Source of the DNA: Winogradskyella vincentii | GTDB lineage: Bacteria; Bacteroidota; Bacteroidia; Flavobacteriales; Flavobacteriaceae | NCBI RefSeq assembly: GCF_020166345.1 | Contig: NZ_JAIUJS010000005.1 | Coordinates: 94,645-158,644 of the forward strand | Direction of reading: 5' to 3' | Length of the DNA: 64,000 nt | Part shown: piece after piece, positions 8,312 through 18,547 of the stretch | Layout: the number at the start of each line of letters is the position of its first letter | How positions within the stretch are numbered: position 1 is the stretch's first letter | Notes under the pieces: generated by a model | Told to the model about the DNA's origin: nothing | What the model saw: only the letters and a program-made list of their open reading frames with translations | Databases searched by the model: none | Program-made: the position numbers and the translations under genes

Positions 8312-8627
8312 GGCTTTTCTTTTTATTGCAATTTACGGAATCCTCTTGAAATGGTTATAAAAATGTATTCTCCTTTCATTTTTTGCTTGAACAAAAAACG
8401 AAACAAAAAAGTCAAGACTTAATATTCTTTTACTAAAAATTTCTTTCACTCCAGCACAAAAATTAAATCAATAGTTAATAGGAATAAAACTTTTGAACAT
8501 CAAAGTCGCCATTAAAATAGAATAAATAAATACGACGATTTTTGTTTGAACTTGCGCTTCAATTCATTTTTAACGTAAAATAATCTTAGGTCGGCGATTC
8601 TCTAGATTGTGGATGATTACGGTGTCT
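8312..8627. other. 316-bp gap between mnmA and the S8 peptidase gene
   Basis: No open reading frame, RNA gene or strong terminator seen. It contains the second copy of the 36-bp repeat (8557-8592) and otherwise AT-rich sequence. The promoter of the S8 peptidase gene should lie near 8320-8370, but no good -7 box stands out. Confidence 0.5.
8557..8592 (+). repeat. 36-bp intergenic repeat, copy 2
   Basis: Matches 6607-6642 at 30 of 36 positions, in the same orientation. The two copies flank the S8 peptidase gene. Here the REPIN-like arms are absent, so this copy may be a decayed remnant. Confidence 0.5.
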
Positions 8628-9815
8628 TTATGAAATAACGCCGGAACCAACTAATTCGTCACCAATGTACCAAGCTACAAACTGTCCTTCTGTAATGGCA
8701 GATTGTTTGTTTTTAAACTCTACAAACAAACCAGATTGAACCTTATGTAAGGTTGCCTCTTCAAGAGGTTGCCTATACCTTATACGAGCTTTTACAGACA
8801 TGGTTTCTCCTTCAACTAATGCCAAATCTTCCCGCACCCAGTGCAATTCGTCATTGGTTACAAATAGAACATTACGCAATAATCCTGGGTGGTTTTTCCC
8901 TTGTCCTGTATAAATCACATTTTCATTGACATCAGTTTCAATAACGAACAACGGCTCTTTGGTACCACCTACTGCCAAGCCTTTACGCTGGCCTTTTGTG
9001 AAATAGTGTGCACCTTGGTGTTTACCAACTACTTTACCGTCAGCTAAACTATACGATGGTTTTGTAGAAAAATAAGCCAGCTCATTTTCCTTATTTTCAA
9101 ATTGAGGAACAGCCTTATTGTAAGTTGAAAGCGATTCATCTACCTCAACAATAATACCTTCCTTAGGTTTAAGCTGTTGCTGTAGAAATTCTGGTAATCT
9201 CACCTTTCCTATAAAACATAACCCTTGTGAATCTTTCTTTTCAGCCGTGATTAAGTCTTGAGCCTTGGCTATTTCCCTAACCTCTGGTTTGGCAAGTTCT
9301 CCAATAGGAAATAAGGCCTTTGCCAATTGCGCTTGTGATAATTGACATAAAAAATAGGATTGATCTTTATTGCCATCTACACCCGACAATAATTGATAAA
9401 CCGTTTGGCCATCTTTATCAATTGATCCTTTTCTACAATAATGTCCCGTAGCTACATAATCTGCACCAAGTTCTAAGGCAATGTCCATAAAGACATCGAA
9501 CTTGATCTCACGATTACAAAGTACATCTGGATTTGGCGTACGTCCTTTTTCGTATTCGCTAAACATATAATCTACAATACGCTCTTTGTATTGTACACTA
9601 AGATCTACCGTTTGAAATGGGATACCCAACTTTTCCGCCACCAACATGGCGTCATTGCTATCCTCTAACCAAGGGCATTCGTCTGAAATGGTGACTGAGT
9701 CATCGTGCCAGTTTTTCATAAACAGACCAATGACCTCATAGCCTTGCTCCTTAAGTAAGTAAGCCGCAACGCTAGAGTCTACACCACCAGAAAGTCCTAC
9801 AATGACACGTTTCAT
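8628..9815 (-). CDS. mnmA: tRNA-specific 2-thiouridylase MnmA
   Basis: 395 residues, normal length. The N-terminal PP-loop [13 protein letters not shown] adenylates U34 of tRNAs for Lys, Glu and Gln. The two catalytic cysteines are visible in [13 protein letters not shown] and [11 protein letters not shown]. The C-terminal half has the usual beta-barrel tRNA-binding domains ([15 protein letters not shown]). The enzyme transfers persulfide sulfur to make s2U34. Cytosolic. Transcribed alone; a TAATTTTG box lies upstream. Confidence 0.97.
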   Translation of the reverse strand: MKRVIVGLSGGVDSSVAAYLLKEQGYEVIGLFMKNWHDDSVTISDECPWLEDSNDAMLVAEKLGIPFQTVDLSVQYKERIVDYMFSEYEKGRTPNPDVLCNREIKFDVFMDIALELGADYVATGHYCRKGSIDKDGQTVYQLLSGVDGNKDQSYFLCQLSQAQLAKALFPIGELAKPEVREIAKAQDLITAEKKDSQGLCFIGKVRLPEFLQQQLKPKEGIIVEVDESLSTYNKAVPQFENKENELAYFSTKPSYSLADGKVVGKHQGAHYFTKGQRKGLAVGGTKEPLFVIETDVNENVIYTGQGKNHPGLLRNVLFVTNDELHWVREDLALVEGETMSVKARIRYRQPLEEATLHKVQSGLFVEFKNKQSAITEGQFVAWYIGDELVGSGVIS

Positions 9816-9852
9816 ACTAATTAATTTTGTCTCTTGGTCTGAAAAACCGTGG

Positions 9853-9860
9853 CAAAATTA
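9853..9860 (-). promoter_or_regulatory. Candidate -7 box (TAATTTTG) of mnmA
   Basis: Matches the Bacteroidota -7 consensus TAnnTTTG on the minus strand, 37 bp upstream of the mnmA start. The -33 TTG element is not at ideal spacing. Confidence 0.45.
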
Positions 9861-9943
9861 CAAATAAAAAAGCCAATCCTTATAAGTTTACCATTCTGAA
9901 AACCTATGGAAATAATAGTTAAAAATTATAATGAAAAGGGATG

Positions 9944-10909
9944 TTAAATACGTTCCCAATCTTGATTAAAGCGAAGTGCTAATAGCTTCTCGTATAAAAT
10001 CTTTAATCCTCTGGTGCCTTGCATCCCATAATCTTGGATGTATTTTACGGAACCGTCTGCAAAAGATATCTTCAGTTTCGCAGTTTGATCGTCTGTCCAA
10101 CCAACAGTATAACTAGACTCTAAGTCTTTAATATTCATCTCGTTCATCATTTGAACAATTACATTAAAATCGGTTGTTTTAATGACAGCTTCAAAATCTC
10201 CTTCCTCTTCTTCGCGCTCACCCAAATTCTGATTGAAATTATAATACTTTGCCTCAAACAGTGATTTGCCTTCAGGGACAAGGGTTAAATTGAACACTGG
10301 ACATGTACCAAAACAACCTGTAGTACCAAATTCAATTTTTGTAATCTGATAGTTTGCAACCTTGTCCTGATATTCAACAAAAGTACCGTCTTTATATACT
10401 AAGGTTGATTTATTAATTTTCTGATCTTTAAATGTTGTTCTTTTCTCGTAAAGTTCAATAATTGGGATGTCATTTTTAGTGACAAGCTTTGTATAAATCG
10501 GAAACTGGTTGTAGTTACGTGGTGAGCTTAAGGGTACCACCTTATATTGTTCTTCACCTAAACTCATTAGTGCCAAAGCATGAAAGGAGAATTGGGTTTC
10601 TCCAGTTATCACCAAATCCATTAAACCGTTACCATCAAGATCTGCCTTAATGTAATCGGTTTTTGGAATCATGGAATCTAACTTTTGTTTAACTGGCGAG
10701 GAGGCTAGCTCTTCATTTTTATAGACATGAGGTGAAACACAAGTAAAATCCCTTAATGTAGAATCTGCCGTTTTCACAAAAGCTCTCAAAGAATTTAAAT
10801 CCGTAATACTATCTATGGTAGATTTTTTGCTCTGTTTCACGTTCACATTTTTCTTTGCACAAGAAAAAAGCATTGCAACGCATAAAATGAAAGGTAAAGT
10901 TTTCCTCAT
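9944..10909 (-). CDS. DUF6438-domain lipoprotein
   Basis: 321 residues. A lipoprotein signal peptide ends in the lipobox LFSC, so Cys17 would be the acylated residue. The C-terminal half carries the DUF6438 signature FGTTGCFGTCPVFNLTL with two conserved cysteines, followed by strands ending in a helix that closes the domain. The central part (about 80-180) includes DLDGNGLMDLVITG, an FG-GAP-like calcium loop. Function unknown; anchored in the envelope. Six bases separate it from the upstream YwqK-like gene, so the two form an operon. Confidence 0.75.
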   Translation of the reverse strand: MRKTLPFILCVAMLFSCAKKNVNVKQSKKSTIDSITDLNSLRAFVKTADSTLRDFTCVSPHVYKNEELASSPVKQKLDSMIPKTDYIKADLDGNGLMDLVITGETQFSFHALALMSLGEEQYKVVPLSSPRNYNQFPIYTKLVTKNDIPIIELYEKRTTFKDQKINKSTLVYKDGTFVEYQDKVANYQITKIEFGTTGCFGTCPVFNLTLVPEGKSLFEAKYYNFNQNLGEREEEEGDFEAVIKTTDFNVIVQMMNEMNIKDLESSYTVGWTDDQTAKLKISFADGSVKYIQDYGMQGTRGLKILYEKLLALRFNQDWERI

Positions 10910-10915
10910 ACTATA

Positions 10916-11626
10916 TTAATCTTTCTTAAAGATAACCTTTTGATTGGTATGGTCAATTTCTTTGGCTAAGGAACCTTCTTTATAATACTTCCATACTCCA
11001 ATTTTTTTATCATCCTTATATGTGCCTTCAGAAACTTTATTCCCTTTACCATCATAGTTAATGGTTAGGCCGTTGCGCTTATCATTTAGATATTCTGTAG
11101 TTCTTACATATTGCTTCGCTTTGGTATACCATTTAGCTTTACCGCTAAGCTTTCCATTTTTATACAATGTCTCTTCAGCGACATTACCATTATCATAGTA
11201 CACTGTTTTAAGGCCATCTAATTCACCTTGAGAATTATAATGTTCCTCAATCATTACTTTGTCAGAGTTTTTATGGTAGTAAATCCATTTACCAATAAAT
11301 TTCTTTTGATTCATTTGGCCCTTACTAACAATCTTCTTTGCTGAAGTATAAAAGACAACATCTGCAATATCATTAGCTTCATTAAAAACTTTAGTGGCAC
11401 TTAAGACACTTTTGCCGTTTTTAAGTTTGTAATAGTTAAAAGTGCCAATTTCTTTTCCGTGGTTAAATTGACCCTCATATCTTTTTTGATCGGTGCCTTC
11501 GTAGTCTTTTGTCCATATACCGTGGCGTTCGCCGTTTTTATCGTACTGATTAACTGACTTTTGCGCGTAGCAGGTTGTTAAAATTATTGTAAAAATTAAC
11601 CCTAGAAATCTATTTTGTTTAATCAT
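10916..11626 (-). CDS. MORN_2/YwqK-type repeat protein
   Basis: 236 residues. Signal peptide of about 21 residues ending in CYAQ. The mature part is a chain of about five MORN_2-type repeats, each of the pattern G-x-x-x-G-x-W/K-x-x-Y-Y with the recurring GKxxGxxxYY core, for example YKDDKKIGVWKYY at the end. Similar proteins are often labelled toxin-antitoxin system YwqK family antitoxins, but here the partner is a DUF6438 lipoprotein and export is predicted, so a toxin-antitoxin role is not supported. Probably an envelope or surface protein. Confidence 0.75.
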   Translation of the reverse strand: MIKQNRFLGLIFTIILTTCYAQKSVNQYDKNGERHGIWTKDYEGTDQKRYEGQFNHGKEIGTFNYYKLKNGKSVLSATKVFNEANDIADVVFYTSAKKIVSKGQMNQKKFIGKWIYYHKNSDKVMIEEHYNSQGELDGLKTVYYDNGNVAEETLYKNGKLSGKAKWYTKAKQYVRTTEYLNDKRNGLTINYDGKGNKVSEGTYKDDKKIGVWKYYKEGSLAKEIDHTNQKVIFKKD

Positions 11627-11695
11627 TTCGTAGTTTTGTTAAACAAATGTATGAAACGTTTGTGCAATGTTGAACAAATTTAAAAACTCAAAAAA

Positions 11696-12694
11696 ATGAA
11701 ATTTATTTCAAAAACTTTCAAATTACTACCAGTATTATTCTTGGTTTTCGGTCTTACTTCTTGTAGTGACGATGATGACAACAACGACGGTCCTGTTGCA
11801 ATGGATACAACAGTAATCGATGTTGCTTTAGAAAACAACTTAACCTCATTAGCAGCGGCTTTAGAAGCAACTGGATTAGTGAGTACTTTACAAGGTCCTG
11901 GACCTTTCACAGTTTTTGCGCCATCTAACGACGCATTTACTACGTTTTTGACCAATGCAAATGTAGATTTAAATAATATGACTACAGACGAAGAAGCTTT
12001 AGTAACTAACGTATTACTGAACCACGTTATCATTGGAAATAACTTAATGGCTTCAGATTTAATCGCTGCAGAATCTGGATATACAAATACAGCGGCAACT
12101 GGACCAAACAACGAAAATTTAAGTTTATATTTTTCAACATCTAACGGTGTAATGATCAATGGTTTATCTACAGTAACTGATCCAGATAAAACTGCAACTA
12201 ATGGTACAATCCATATCGTTGATACAGTAATTGATTTACCAACTATTGCAACTTTTGCAACTTCTAATCCAGCATTATCAATTTTAGTTGATGCTTTAAC
12301 TTATGCTGACACTGGCAACCCAACCGTTCCATATATCGCTACAGTATCTGATAACACTGCTGGACCTTTCACAGTATTTGCACCAGCAAATGATGCATTT
12401 GTTGCATTATTAGCAGAATTAGAATTAACTGCTTTAACAGATTTAGACACTGATACAGTAAACTCTGTATTATTATATCACATTGTTGGAGCTAACGTAC
12501 AGTCTGATGAATTAACTACAGGTGCTGTAGGTACATTAGGTGGTTCCATTGATGCTGACACAAGTAACTTTACTCTTACAGATCAAAATGGTCGTGTAAG
12601 TAATATTATTACGTCTTTGGTTGACGTACAATCTATCAACGGCGTAGTACACGTAATTGATAGAGTAATTCTACCTCCACCAGCGGTAGACTAA
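11696..12694 (+). CDS. Fasciclin (FAS1) repeat lipoprotein
   Basis: 332 residues. A lipoprotein signal ends in GLTSC, then an Asp-rich stretch (DDDDNND), which may act as a surface-export signal. Two FAS1 domains follow (about 43-180 and 190-328). Each has GPFTVFAPS/ANDAF, an LLxHxI segment and a closing IVD/VID-x-VI strand. FAS1 domains mediate adhesion to proteins or polysaccharides. It is divergent from the YwqK gene, sharing a 69-bp promoter region, and has an A-rich leader. Codon use is even and highly AT, suggesting good expression. Confidence 0.93.
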   Translation: MKFISKTFKLLPVLFLVFGLTSCSDDDDNNDGPVAMDTTVIDVALENNLTSLAAALEATGLVSTLQGPGPFTVFAPSNDAFTTFLTNANVDLNNMTTDEEALVTNVLLNHVIIGNNLMASDLIAAESGYTNTAATGPNNENLSLYFSTSNGVMINGLSTVTDPDKTATNGTIHIVDTVIDLPTIATFATSNPALSILVDALTYADTGNPTVPYIATVSDNTAGPFTVFAPANDAFVALLAELELTALTDLDTDTVNSVLLYHIVGANVQSDELTTGAVGTLGGSIDADTSNFTLTDQNGRVSNIITSLVDVQSINGVVHVIDRVILPPPAVD

Positions 12695-12753
12695 TTATAG
12701 GAAAGTCGAGGCTGATTACCTCATTTTTATATTGATTGATTTAGTTAGTAGTG

Positions 12754-12790
12754 AAACCCAGGCAACTTGCCTGGGTTTACTCATTTTATA
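12754..12790 (+). terminator. Hairpin downstream of the fasciclin gene
   Basis: AAACCCAGGC (12754-12763) pairs with GCCTGGGTTT (12769-12778), loop of 5 bases. The following ACTCATTTTAT is only a weak T-rich tail. Located between the plus gene and a converging minus gene, so it may serve both. Confidence 0.6.
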
Positions 12791-12813
12791 CCATAATTTC
12801 ATTACAACTAATT

Positions 12814-13551
12814 TTATCTTTTATGTTCAGGACTATCAAATCCCGCTCTACAACCTGCTTGCCATTCATCTGGCATATTGCCATATGCAGGCACCCCTCC
12901 ATTATCTTTTAGCATTCTTGCCAAGTGCAAACAATTCCAAACTAGAAATGTGGTATTTCTATTTGTAAAATCATTTTCTGGACCACCGGATCCTTCATCT
13001 CTGTATGATGGTCCAGGACCAGCTTCACCCATCCATCCAGCATCTGCTTGAGGCGGTACCGTATAACCAATGTGAGATAATGAGAATAAAATGTTCATTG
13101 CACAATGTTTAACGCCATCCTCGTTACCAGTAATTAAAGTAGCCCCAACTTTGTCATAATCTCTATACTGCCCTTTCTTGTTAAACTTATGAGTATAACC
13201 ATACATACGTTCTAAAGTCTTGTTGCAAACGGAGGATTTTTCTCCTAACCATACGGAGGTACACAATATAAGAATGTCACAAGCATCCACTTCTTTCTGA
13301 ATTATTGGCCAATCGTCCTTATCCCATTCTGGTGTTTTGGACATATCTAATCCTAGCCCTGCTGGTATTTCATAATCTACTGGTCTAATTATTTTGGTAG
13401 TTGCTCCAACAGATTCAAATATTTTTTGAGCAACCTTAATTAATCCTTCAGTATGCGATAAAACAGGAGTTCTATTCAAAGTGCAATTAAGAAAGAGAAC
13501 CTTTAAGTCGTCATATTTTGCAGGTGGTTCTAGACAATGCTTGTCTATCAT
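12814..13551 (-). CDS. Flavodoxin / NADPH-dependent FMN reductase family protein
   Basis: 245 residues, no signal peptide. The N-terminal strand VLFLNCTLN and the following helix form the FMN phosphate loop. CDILILCTSVWLGEKSSVCN fits the second FMN-binding loop of the NADPH_FMN_red fold. The family reduces quinones, azo dyes or other acceptors with FMN. A Gly-rich segment (GEAGPGPSYRDEGSGG) near residue 195 is characteristic of a bacterial flavodoxin-family group of unknown substrate. Transcribed from just downstream of the yidC terminator. Confidence 0.8.
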   Translation of the reverse strand: MIDKHCLEPPAKYDDLKVLFLNCTLNRTPVLSHTEGLIKVAQKIFESVGATTKIIRPVDYEIPAGLGLDMSKTPEWDKDDWPIIQKEVDACDILILCTSVWLGEKSSVCNKTLERMYGYTHKFNKKGQYRDYDKVGATLITGNEDGVKHCAMNILFSLSHIGYTVPPQADAGWMGEAGPGPSYRDEGSGGPENDFTNRNTTFLVWNCLHLARMLKDNGGVPAYGNMPDEWQAGCRAGFDSPEHKR

Positions 13552-13608
13552 TTCATTTAATTGTGTACTGATTTTTACTTTTTTAATTGTTTATATCGTT
13601 TTAAGGTA

Positions 13609-13640
13609 CAAAAAAAGCCTCAGCATTACTGCTGAGGCTC
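13609..13640 (-). terminator. Terminator of yidC
   Basis: 10-bp perfect stem 13616-13625 with 13630-13639, a 4-base loop, and seven Ts in the minus direction. It lies 23 bp past the yidC stop. A classic intrinsic terminator. Confidence 0.82.
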
Positions 13641-13662
13641 ATATATCAAATTTGATTTTTTA

Positions 13663-15570
13663 CTACTTTTTTCTCTTTTGTTGTGCTTGCTTTTGTTGCT
13701 CAGCTTGCTCCATCATTTCAGCCATTTTCTTCTGAAATCTGTTTTGTTTTTTAGGCTTACTCTTGCTCACCTCTATCTTAGCTAACACTTTTTCTTCATC
13801 GATGATGTAATTCTTAATTACTAACATTAATACAATACTAATTAAATTAGATATAAAGTAATACAAACTCAATCCTGAGGCATAGTTATTAAAGAACACA
13901 AGCATTAATAAAGGAGAGAAGTAAATCATATACTTCATCATTTTACTCATGTCTGGCATACCTTCTTGCTGTGGTGCTTGTGTAGCCATTTGCTGGCCTG
14001 TTGTCATCTTCATGTAAAAGAATATCGCTACAGCTGCCAATATTGGAAATAAACTCACATGGTCACCATAAAAAGGAATATTAAATGGCAATTCGAAAAT
14101 GGAATCGTAAGAACTTAAATCATCTGCCCAGAGGAAACTCTTTTGTCGTAAATCAAAAGCTGTAGGGAAAAACATGAACAAGGCGTAAAATACAGGAATC
14201 TGCATTAAACCAGGTAAACAACCACTTAATGGGCTTGCACCTGCTTTGTTTTGCAATGCCATTGTTTCTTGCTGTGCCTTTAGTTTGTTATCCTTATACT
14301 TCTTTCTTAACGCATCTAATTCTGGCTTTAAAATCTTCATCTTAGCTTGCGATAAGAACTGCTTGTACTGTACAAAAGACAATACTATTTTAACCATAAT
14401 GGTCATTACAATAATTGCAATACCATATGGTAAGAAGCCACTTAACCAACCAAACAGAGGTATGAACAAGGCCTTATTGATCCAACCGAAAATTCCCCAT
14501 CCAAAAGGAATACTTTCCTCTAAATCCTTACCATAGGATTTTAAAACTTTACTGTCGGTTGGTCCATAATACAATCCTAAATTCTCATTTAGTTCACCAC
14601 CCTTATATGCCAATGGCATTTTTGCAGTATATTTTTTGGTAAATAATGTATCTACTTCTTCATCCTCAACTAAATCCGTAGAGGTAATAGCCACATCTTT
14701 AAAAGTCGTCTCTCCTGCAACTAATATTGTACTGAAGAAGTGCTGTCTATACGATAACCATCTAACATCATCAACAACTTCTTCATCATCATTCATTTGC
14801 GCTAACTTATCCAACTTATCACCATCATGCATGTAGGTTAATCTTGTATATCTATTTTCATAGCTTATACTTTTTGCCTGACGTATATTTTTCTGTTGCC
14901 AATCTAAATTTATTGGCTGCGATGTGTTAAAGACATTACTTAAACCTTGTGATCTAATTGAAAAGTCAATCATATAATCATCTGGTTTCAACTCATAACG
15001 GTATTCTAAAAATGATGATTCTGACACTTTTAGCTTCATAGAAACTATCGTGTTATCACCACTTTTTGTTACGGATGGTTGAAATGGTAAATCTTGTGTA
15101 TTTAAAATACGGTTGTCGGCTGTTCCGAAAGTAATATTGAAACTGCTATTCTTGTCCTTTATCAAATAAATCGGAACGGAATCATAGTCCACAAAGTTCT
15201 TTAATTTAACCTCAGCCAAATGACCACCAGTATTATTAAACACCAGCTTAAAAACATCCGTTTCAACTTCTGTTTGTTGTCCAGATGTTGGTTGTGCTAA
15301 AGCATAAGAAAATGCTCCTAATTTATTTTGAAGGGCAACTCGTTGTGTAGAATCTAATGCCTGTGTATTAGAATAATCTTCTGCTGTAGTTACAAGGGTT
15401 TCATTTTGCTTACTCGCTTCACGTTCTGCTTCAACCTGTTCCTGCTCAGCTTTTTTCTGTGCTTCTAATTCTTCAGGTGTAGGCTGATTTTGATACATGA
15501 TATATAATAGAATACCAAATATTAAAATGAATCCTATTATTGAATTGATATCGAATTTCTTTTCTTCCAT
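13663..15570 (-). CDS. yidC: Membrane protein insertase YidC
   Basis: 635 residues, typical for the Gram-negative form. An N-terminal transmembrane helix (about 10-28) is followed by a large periplasmic beta-domain (about 60-360) and the C-terminal 60KD_IMP insertase core with five helices (LFGWLSGFLPYGIAIIVMTIMV onward, with a conserved LSGCLPGLMQIPVFYALF). The tail is very Lys/Gln-rich (about 605-635), suiting ribosome binding. It inserts proteins into the inner membrane, alone or with SecYEG. It starts 89 bp after pyrG, so the two probably share a transcript. Confidence 0.97.
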   Translation of the reverse strand: MEEKKFDINSIIGFILIFGILLYIMYQNQPTPEELEAQKKAEQEQVEAEREASKQNETLVTTAEDYSNTQALDSTQRVALQNKLGAFSYALAQPTSGQQTEVETDVFKLVFNNTGGHLAEVKLKNFVDYDSVPIYLIKDKNSSFNITFGTADNRILNTQDLPFQPSVTKSGDNTIVSMKLKVSESSFLEYRYELKPDDYMIDFSIRSQGLSNVFNTSQPINLDWQQKNIRQAKSISYENRYTRLTYMHDGDKLDKLAQMNDDEEVVDDVRWLSYRQHFFSTILVAGETTFKDVAITSTDLVEDEEVDTLFTKKYTAKMPLAYKGGELNENLGLYYGPTDSKVLKSYGKDLEESIPFGWGIFGWINKALFIPLFGWLSGFLPYGIAIIVMTIMVKIVLSFVQYKQFLSQAKMKILKPELDALRKKYKDNKLKAQQETMALQNKAGASPLSGCLPGLMQIPVFYALFMFFPTAFDLRQKSFLWADDLSSYDSIFELPFNIPFYGDHVSLFPILAAVAIFFYMKMTTGQQMATQAPQQEGMPDMSKMMKYMIYFSPLLMLVFFNNYASGLSLYYFISNLISIVLMLVIKNYIIDEEKVLAKIEVSKSKPKKQNRFQKKMAEMMEQAEQQKQAQQKRKK

Positions 15571-15634
15571 ACTAGTTCCGCTATTTACGGTAATCTGATT
15601 AGTTAATTGAATAACCCAAAAAGCTATCCAAATT

Positions 15635-15653
15635 CCACTTTACGTCAAAGTGG
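15635..15653 (-). other. Short hairpin between pyrG and yidC
   Basis: CCACTTT (15635-15641) pairs with AAAGTGG (15647-15653) around a 5-base loop, 6 bp after the pyrG stop. There is no T-run, so it is unlikely to terminate fully. It may adjust read-through or mRNA stability. Confidence 0.35.
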
Positions 15654-15659
15654 CAGAAA

Positions 15660-17285
<1,626 letters not shown>

Positions 17286-17296
17286 TTAAACGCAGG

Positions 17297-17304
17297 CAAA
17301 TTTA
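17297..17304 (-). promoter_or_regulatory. Candidate -7 box (TAAATTTG) of pyrG
   Basis: Perfect TAnnTTTG match on the minus strand, 20 bp upstream of the pyrG ATG. This agrees with the annotated start. Confidence 0.55.
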
Positions 17305-17369
17305 CAAAATAAAACGAGTATTCTAAGTATTGTTTATGGTTTGTTAATATGTTATTTGAAAGTGCTGGA

Positions 17370-17597
17370 TTAGCGACTAAAATCGCGTCTAATCTTTTTA
17401 ATAATATCCTCCAAACCATTGATTTTAATCTCATGCATTTGGGTCATCATAAAGCCTAACTTACCTTCAGGAAAACCTTTTTGACTAAACCAAGTGTAGT
17501 AATATTCAGGAATATCAATTAAATACTCACCTTTATATTTCCCAAAGGGCATCTTGTAATTGGCCAGCTCAATAAGAGCTTCTTTATTACCTTCCAC
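17370..17597 (-). CDS. DUF3820 family protein
   Basis: 75 residues, cytosolic. The domain signature MPFGKYKGEYLIDIPEYY and WFSQKGFPEGKLG matches DUF3820 (putative quorum-sensing-regulated metabolism/QueF-unrelated small domain of unknown function). The same domain is fused to the C-terminus of the exonuclease at 40234-41010 in this window. It is last in the guaA to DUF3820 minus-strand run, two bases after the DUF922 gene. In fused form the domain probably helps bind nucleic acid, which is the best hint for this stand-alone copy. Confidence 0.82.
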   Translation of the reverse strand: MEGNKEALIELANYKMPFGKYKGEYLIDIPEYYYTWFSQKGFPEGKLGFMMTQMHEIKINGLEDIIKKIRRDFSR

Positions 17598-17599
17598 AA

Positions 17600-18145
17600 T
17601 TATTGTGACTTAAATTGATCTAGTTTAGCAAGCTCAGCAGTAATAAGTTCTCTCCATTGATTTTGAACTTCGGTATTTATAGAATGAACGCTTTGTTCGT
17701 CGTAGCGTTTTTGAGTTTCGTTAAGTTCTTCGTTAATTGAAGTATGCAATTGTTTTAACTGCTTTCTTATGTTTTGATTAACTCTTAACTTGGTTAATCT
17801 CTCTCTAAATTTTCGAGTGTATAACTCTGTTATATCAAAATGGAGTTGCTCATGCCCAAGAATGTAATCATCTGCCTTTTCTTTATTATACCATGATTTA
17901 TTTGGATAAAAATGTGCCTCAACACTAGTGCTATAATCAACAATTCTTGAACCTGATGTGGATACGGAAAATCCAAAGGTTATACCAGAGGCAGTTAGTG
18001 CAACTGCATCTGAATTTGGATTCACATCACCTTTAAAGTCCGCCCAGGTTAGTCTGCGCGACTCAGACCATGTCATGGATTCTTCATTAGGATTTTGACC
18101 AATGAAAATGAAGGTTAAACAGATTATGAGGTGTTTTATTTGCAT
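17600..18145 (-). CDS. Secreted DUF922-family putative metallopeptidase
   Basis: 181 residues. Short hydrophobic N-terminus (about 1-16) that may be a signal peptide. TWSESRRLTWADFKG is the characteristic start of DUF922, and LGHEQLHFDITELY supplies an HExxH-like His-Glu-x-x-His metal site. The C-terminal third is a charged helix. Family members are predicted zinc proteases with no known substrate. The start abuts the OsmC stop, so it is translated as part of the operon. Confidence 0.75.
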   Translation of the reverse strand: MQIKHLIICLTFIFIGQNPNEESMTWSESRRLTWADFKGDVNPNSDAVALTASGITFGFSVSTSGSRIVDYSTSVEAHFYPNKSWYNKEKADDYILGHEQLHFDITELYTRKFRERLTKLRVNQNIRKQLKQLHTSINEELNETQKRYDEQSVHSINTEVQNQWRELITAELAKLDQFKSQ

Positions 18146-18547
18146 TTAATGCCAATTAAAAATAACGTCTTTTTTGATGTCTGGGTGTAAACTATAATGT
18201 ACAGGACAGGTTTTTGCAGTATGCTCTAAAATTTTTTTTGTTTTATCATTGGCCGAAAATGGAAAATCTATTACAATCTCAATTTTAGAAATTCGTCTTG
18301 GTTCACTTGCCATGGTTTTAGTAACCTCAGCAGTTGTACCAGACATATCAACATTCATATTTCTTGCCTTAATTCCCATTACCGTTAGCATACAACTAGC
18401 TAATCCTGTAGCAACAGTATCTGTAGGAGAAAATGCTTCACCCTTGCCATTATTGTCCAAGGGTGCATCGGTTAAAAATGTATTATTGGATTTTATATGA
18501 GTGCTTTCTGCTCTCAAATCTCCTAGATAGGTAACTTTTGATGTCAT
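18146..18547 (-). CDS. OsmC/Ohr family protein
   Basis: 133 residues. The fold is recognised from LRAESTHI, the GKGEAFSPTDTVATGLASCMLTVMG helix with the first redox Cys, and TCPVHYSLHP with the second. OsmC proteins reduce organic hydroperoxides. The start overlaps the upstream LysM stop as TAATG, so translation is coupled. Cytosolic. Co-transcription with a peptidoglycan-binding protein is odd but the coupling is clear. Confidence 0.88.
   Translation of the reverse strand: MTSKVTYLGDLRAESTHIKSNNTFLTDAPLDNNGKGEAFSPTDTVATGLASCMLTVMGIKARNMNVDMSGTTAEVTKTMASEPRRISKIEIVIDFPFSANDKTKKILEHTAKTCPVHYSLHPDIKKDVIFNWH

Noticed and set aside
10916..11626. YwqK-like gene as part of a toxin-antitoxin system
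   Set aside because: It has a signal peptide and is paired with a DUF6438 lipoprotein, with no toxin-like gene beside it.
11680..12159. Minus-strand 159-residue reading frame
   Set aside because: Fully antisense to the fasciclin lipoprotein, whose domains are clear; composition is that of a reverse frame.
13481..13735. Plus-strand 84-residue frame with hydrophobic, Cys-rich sequence
   Set aside because: Covers the flavodoxin gene start, the yidC terminator and the yidC end in antisense.
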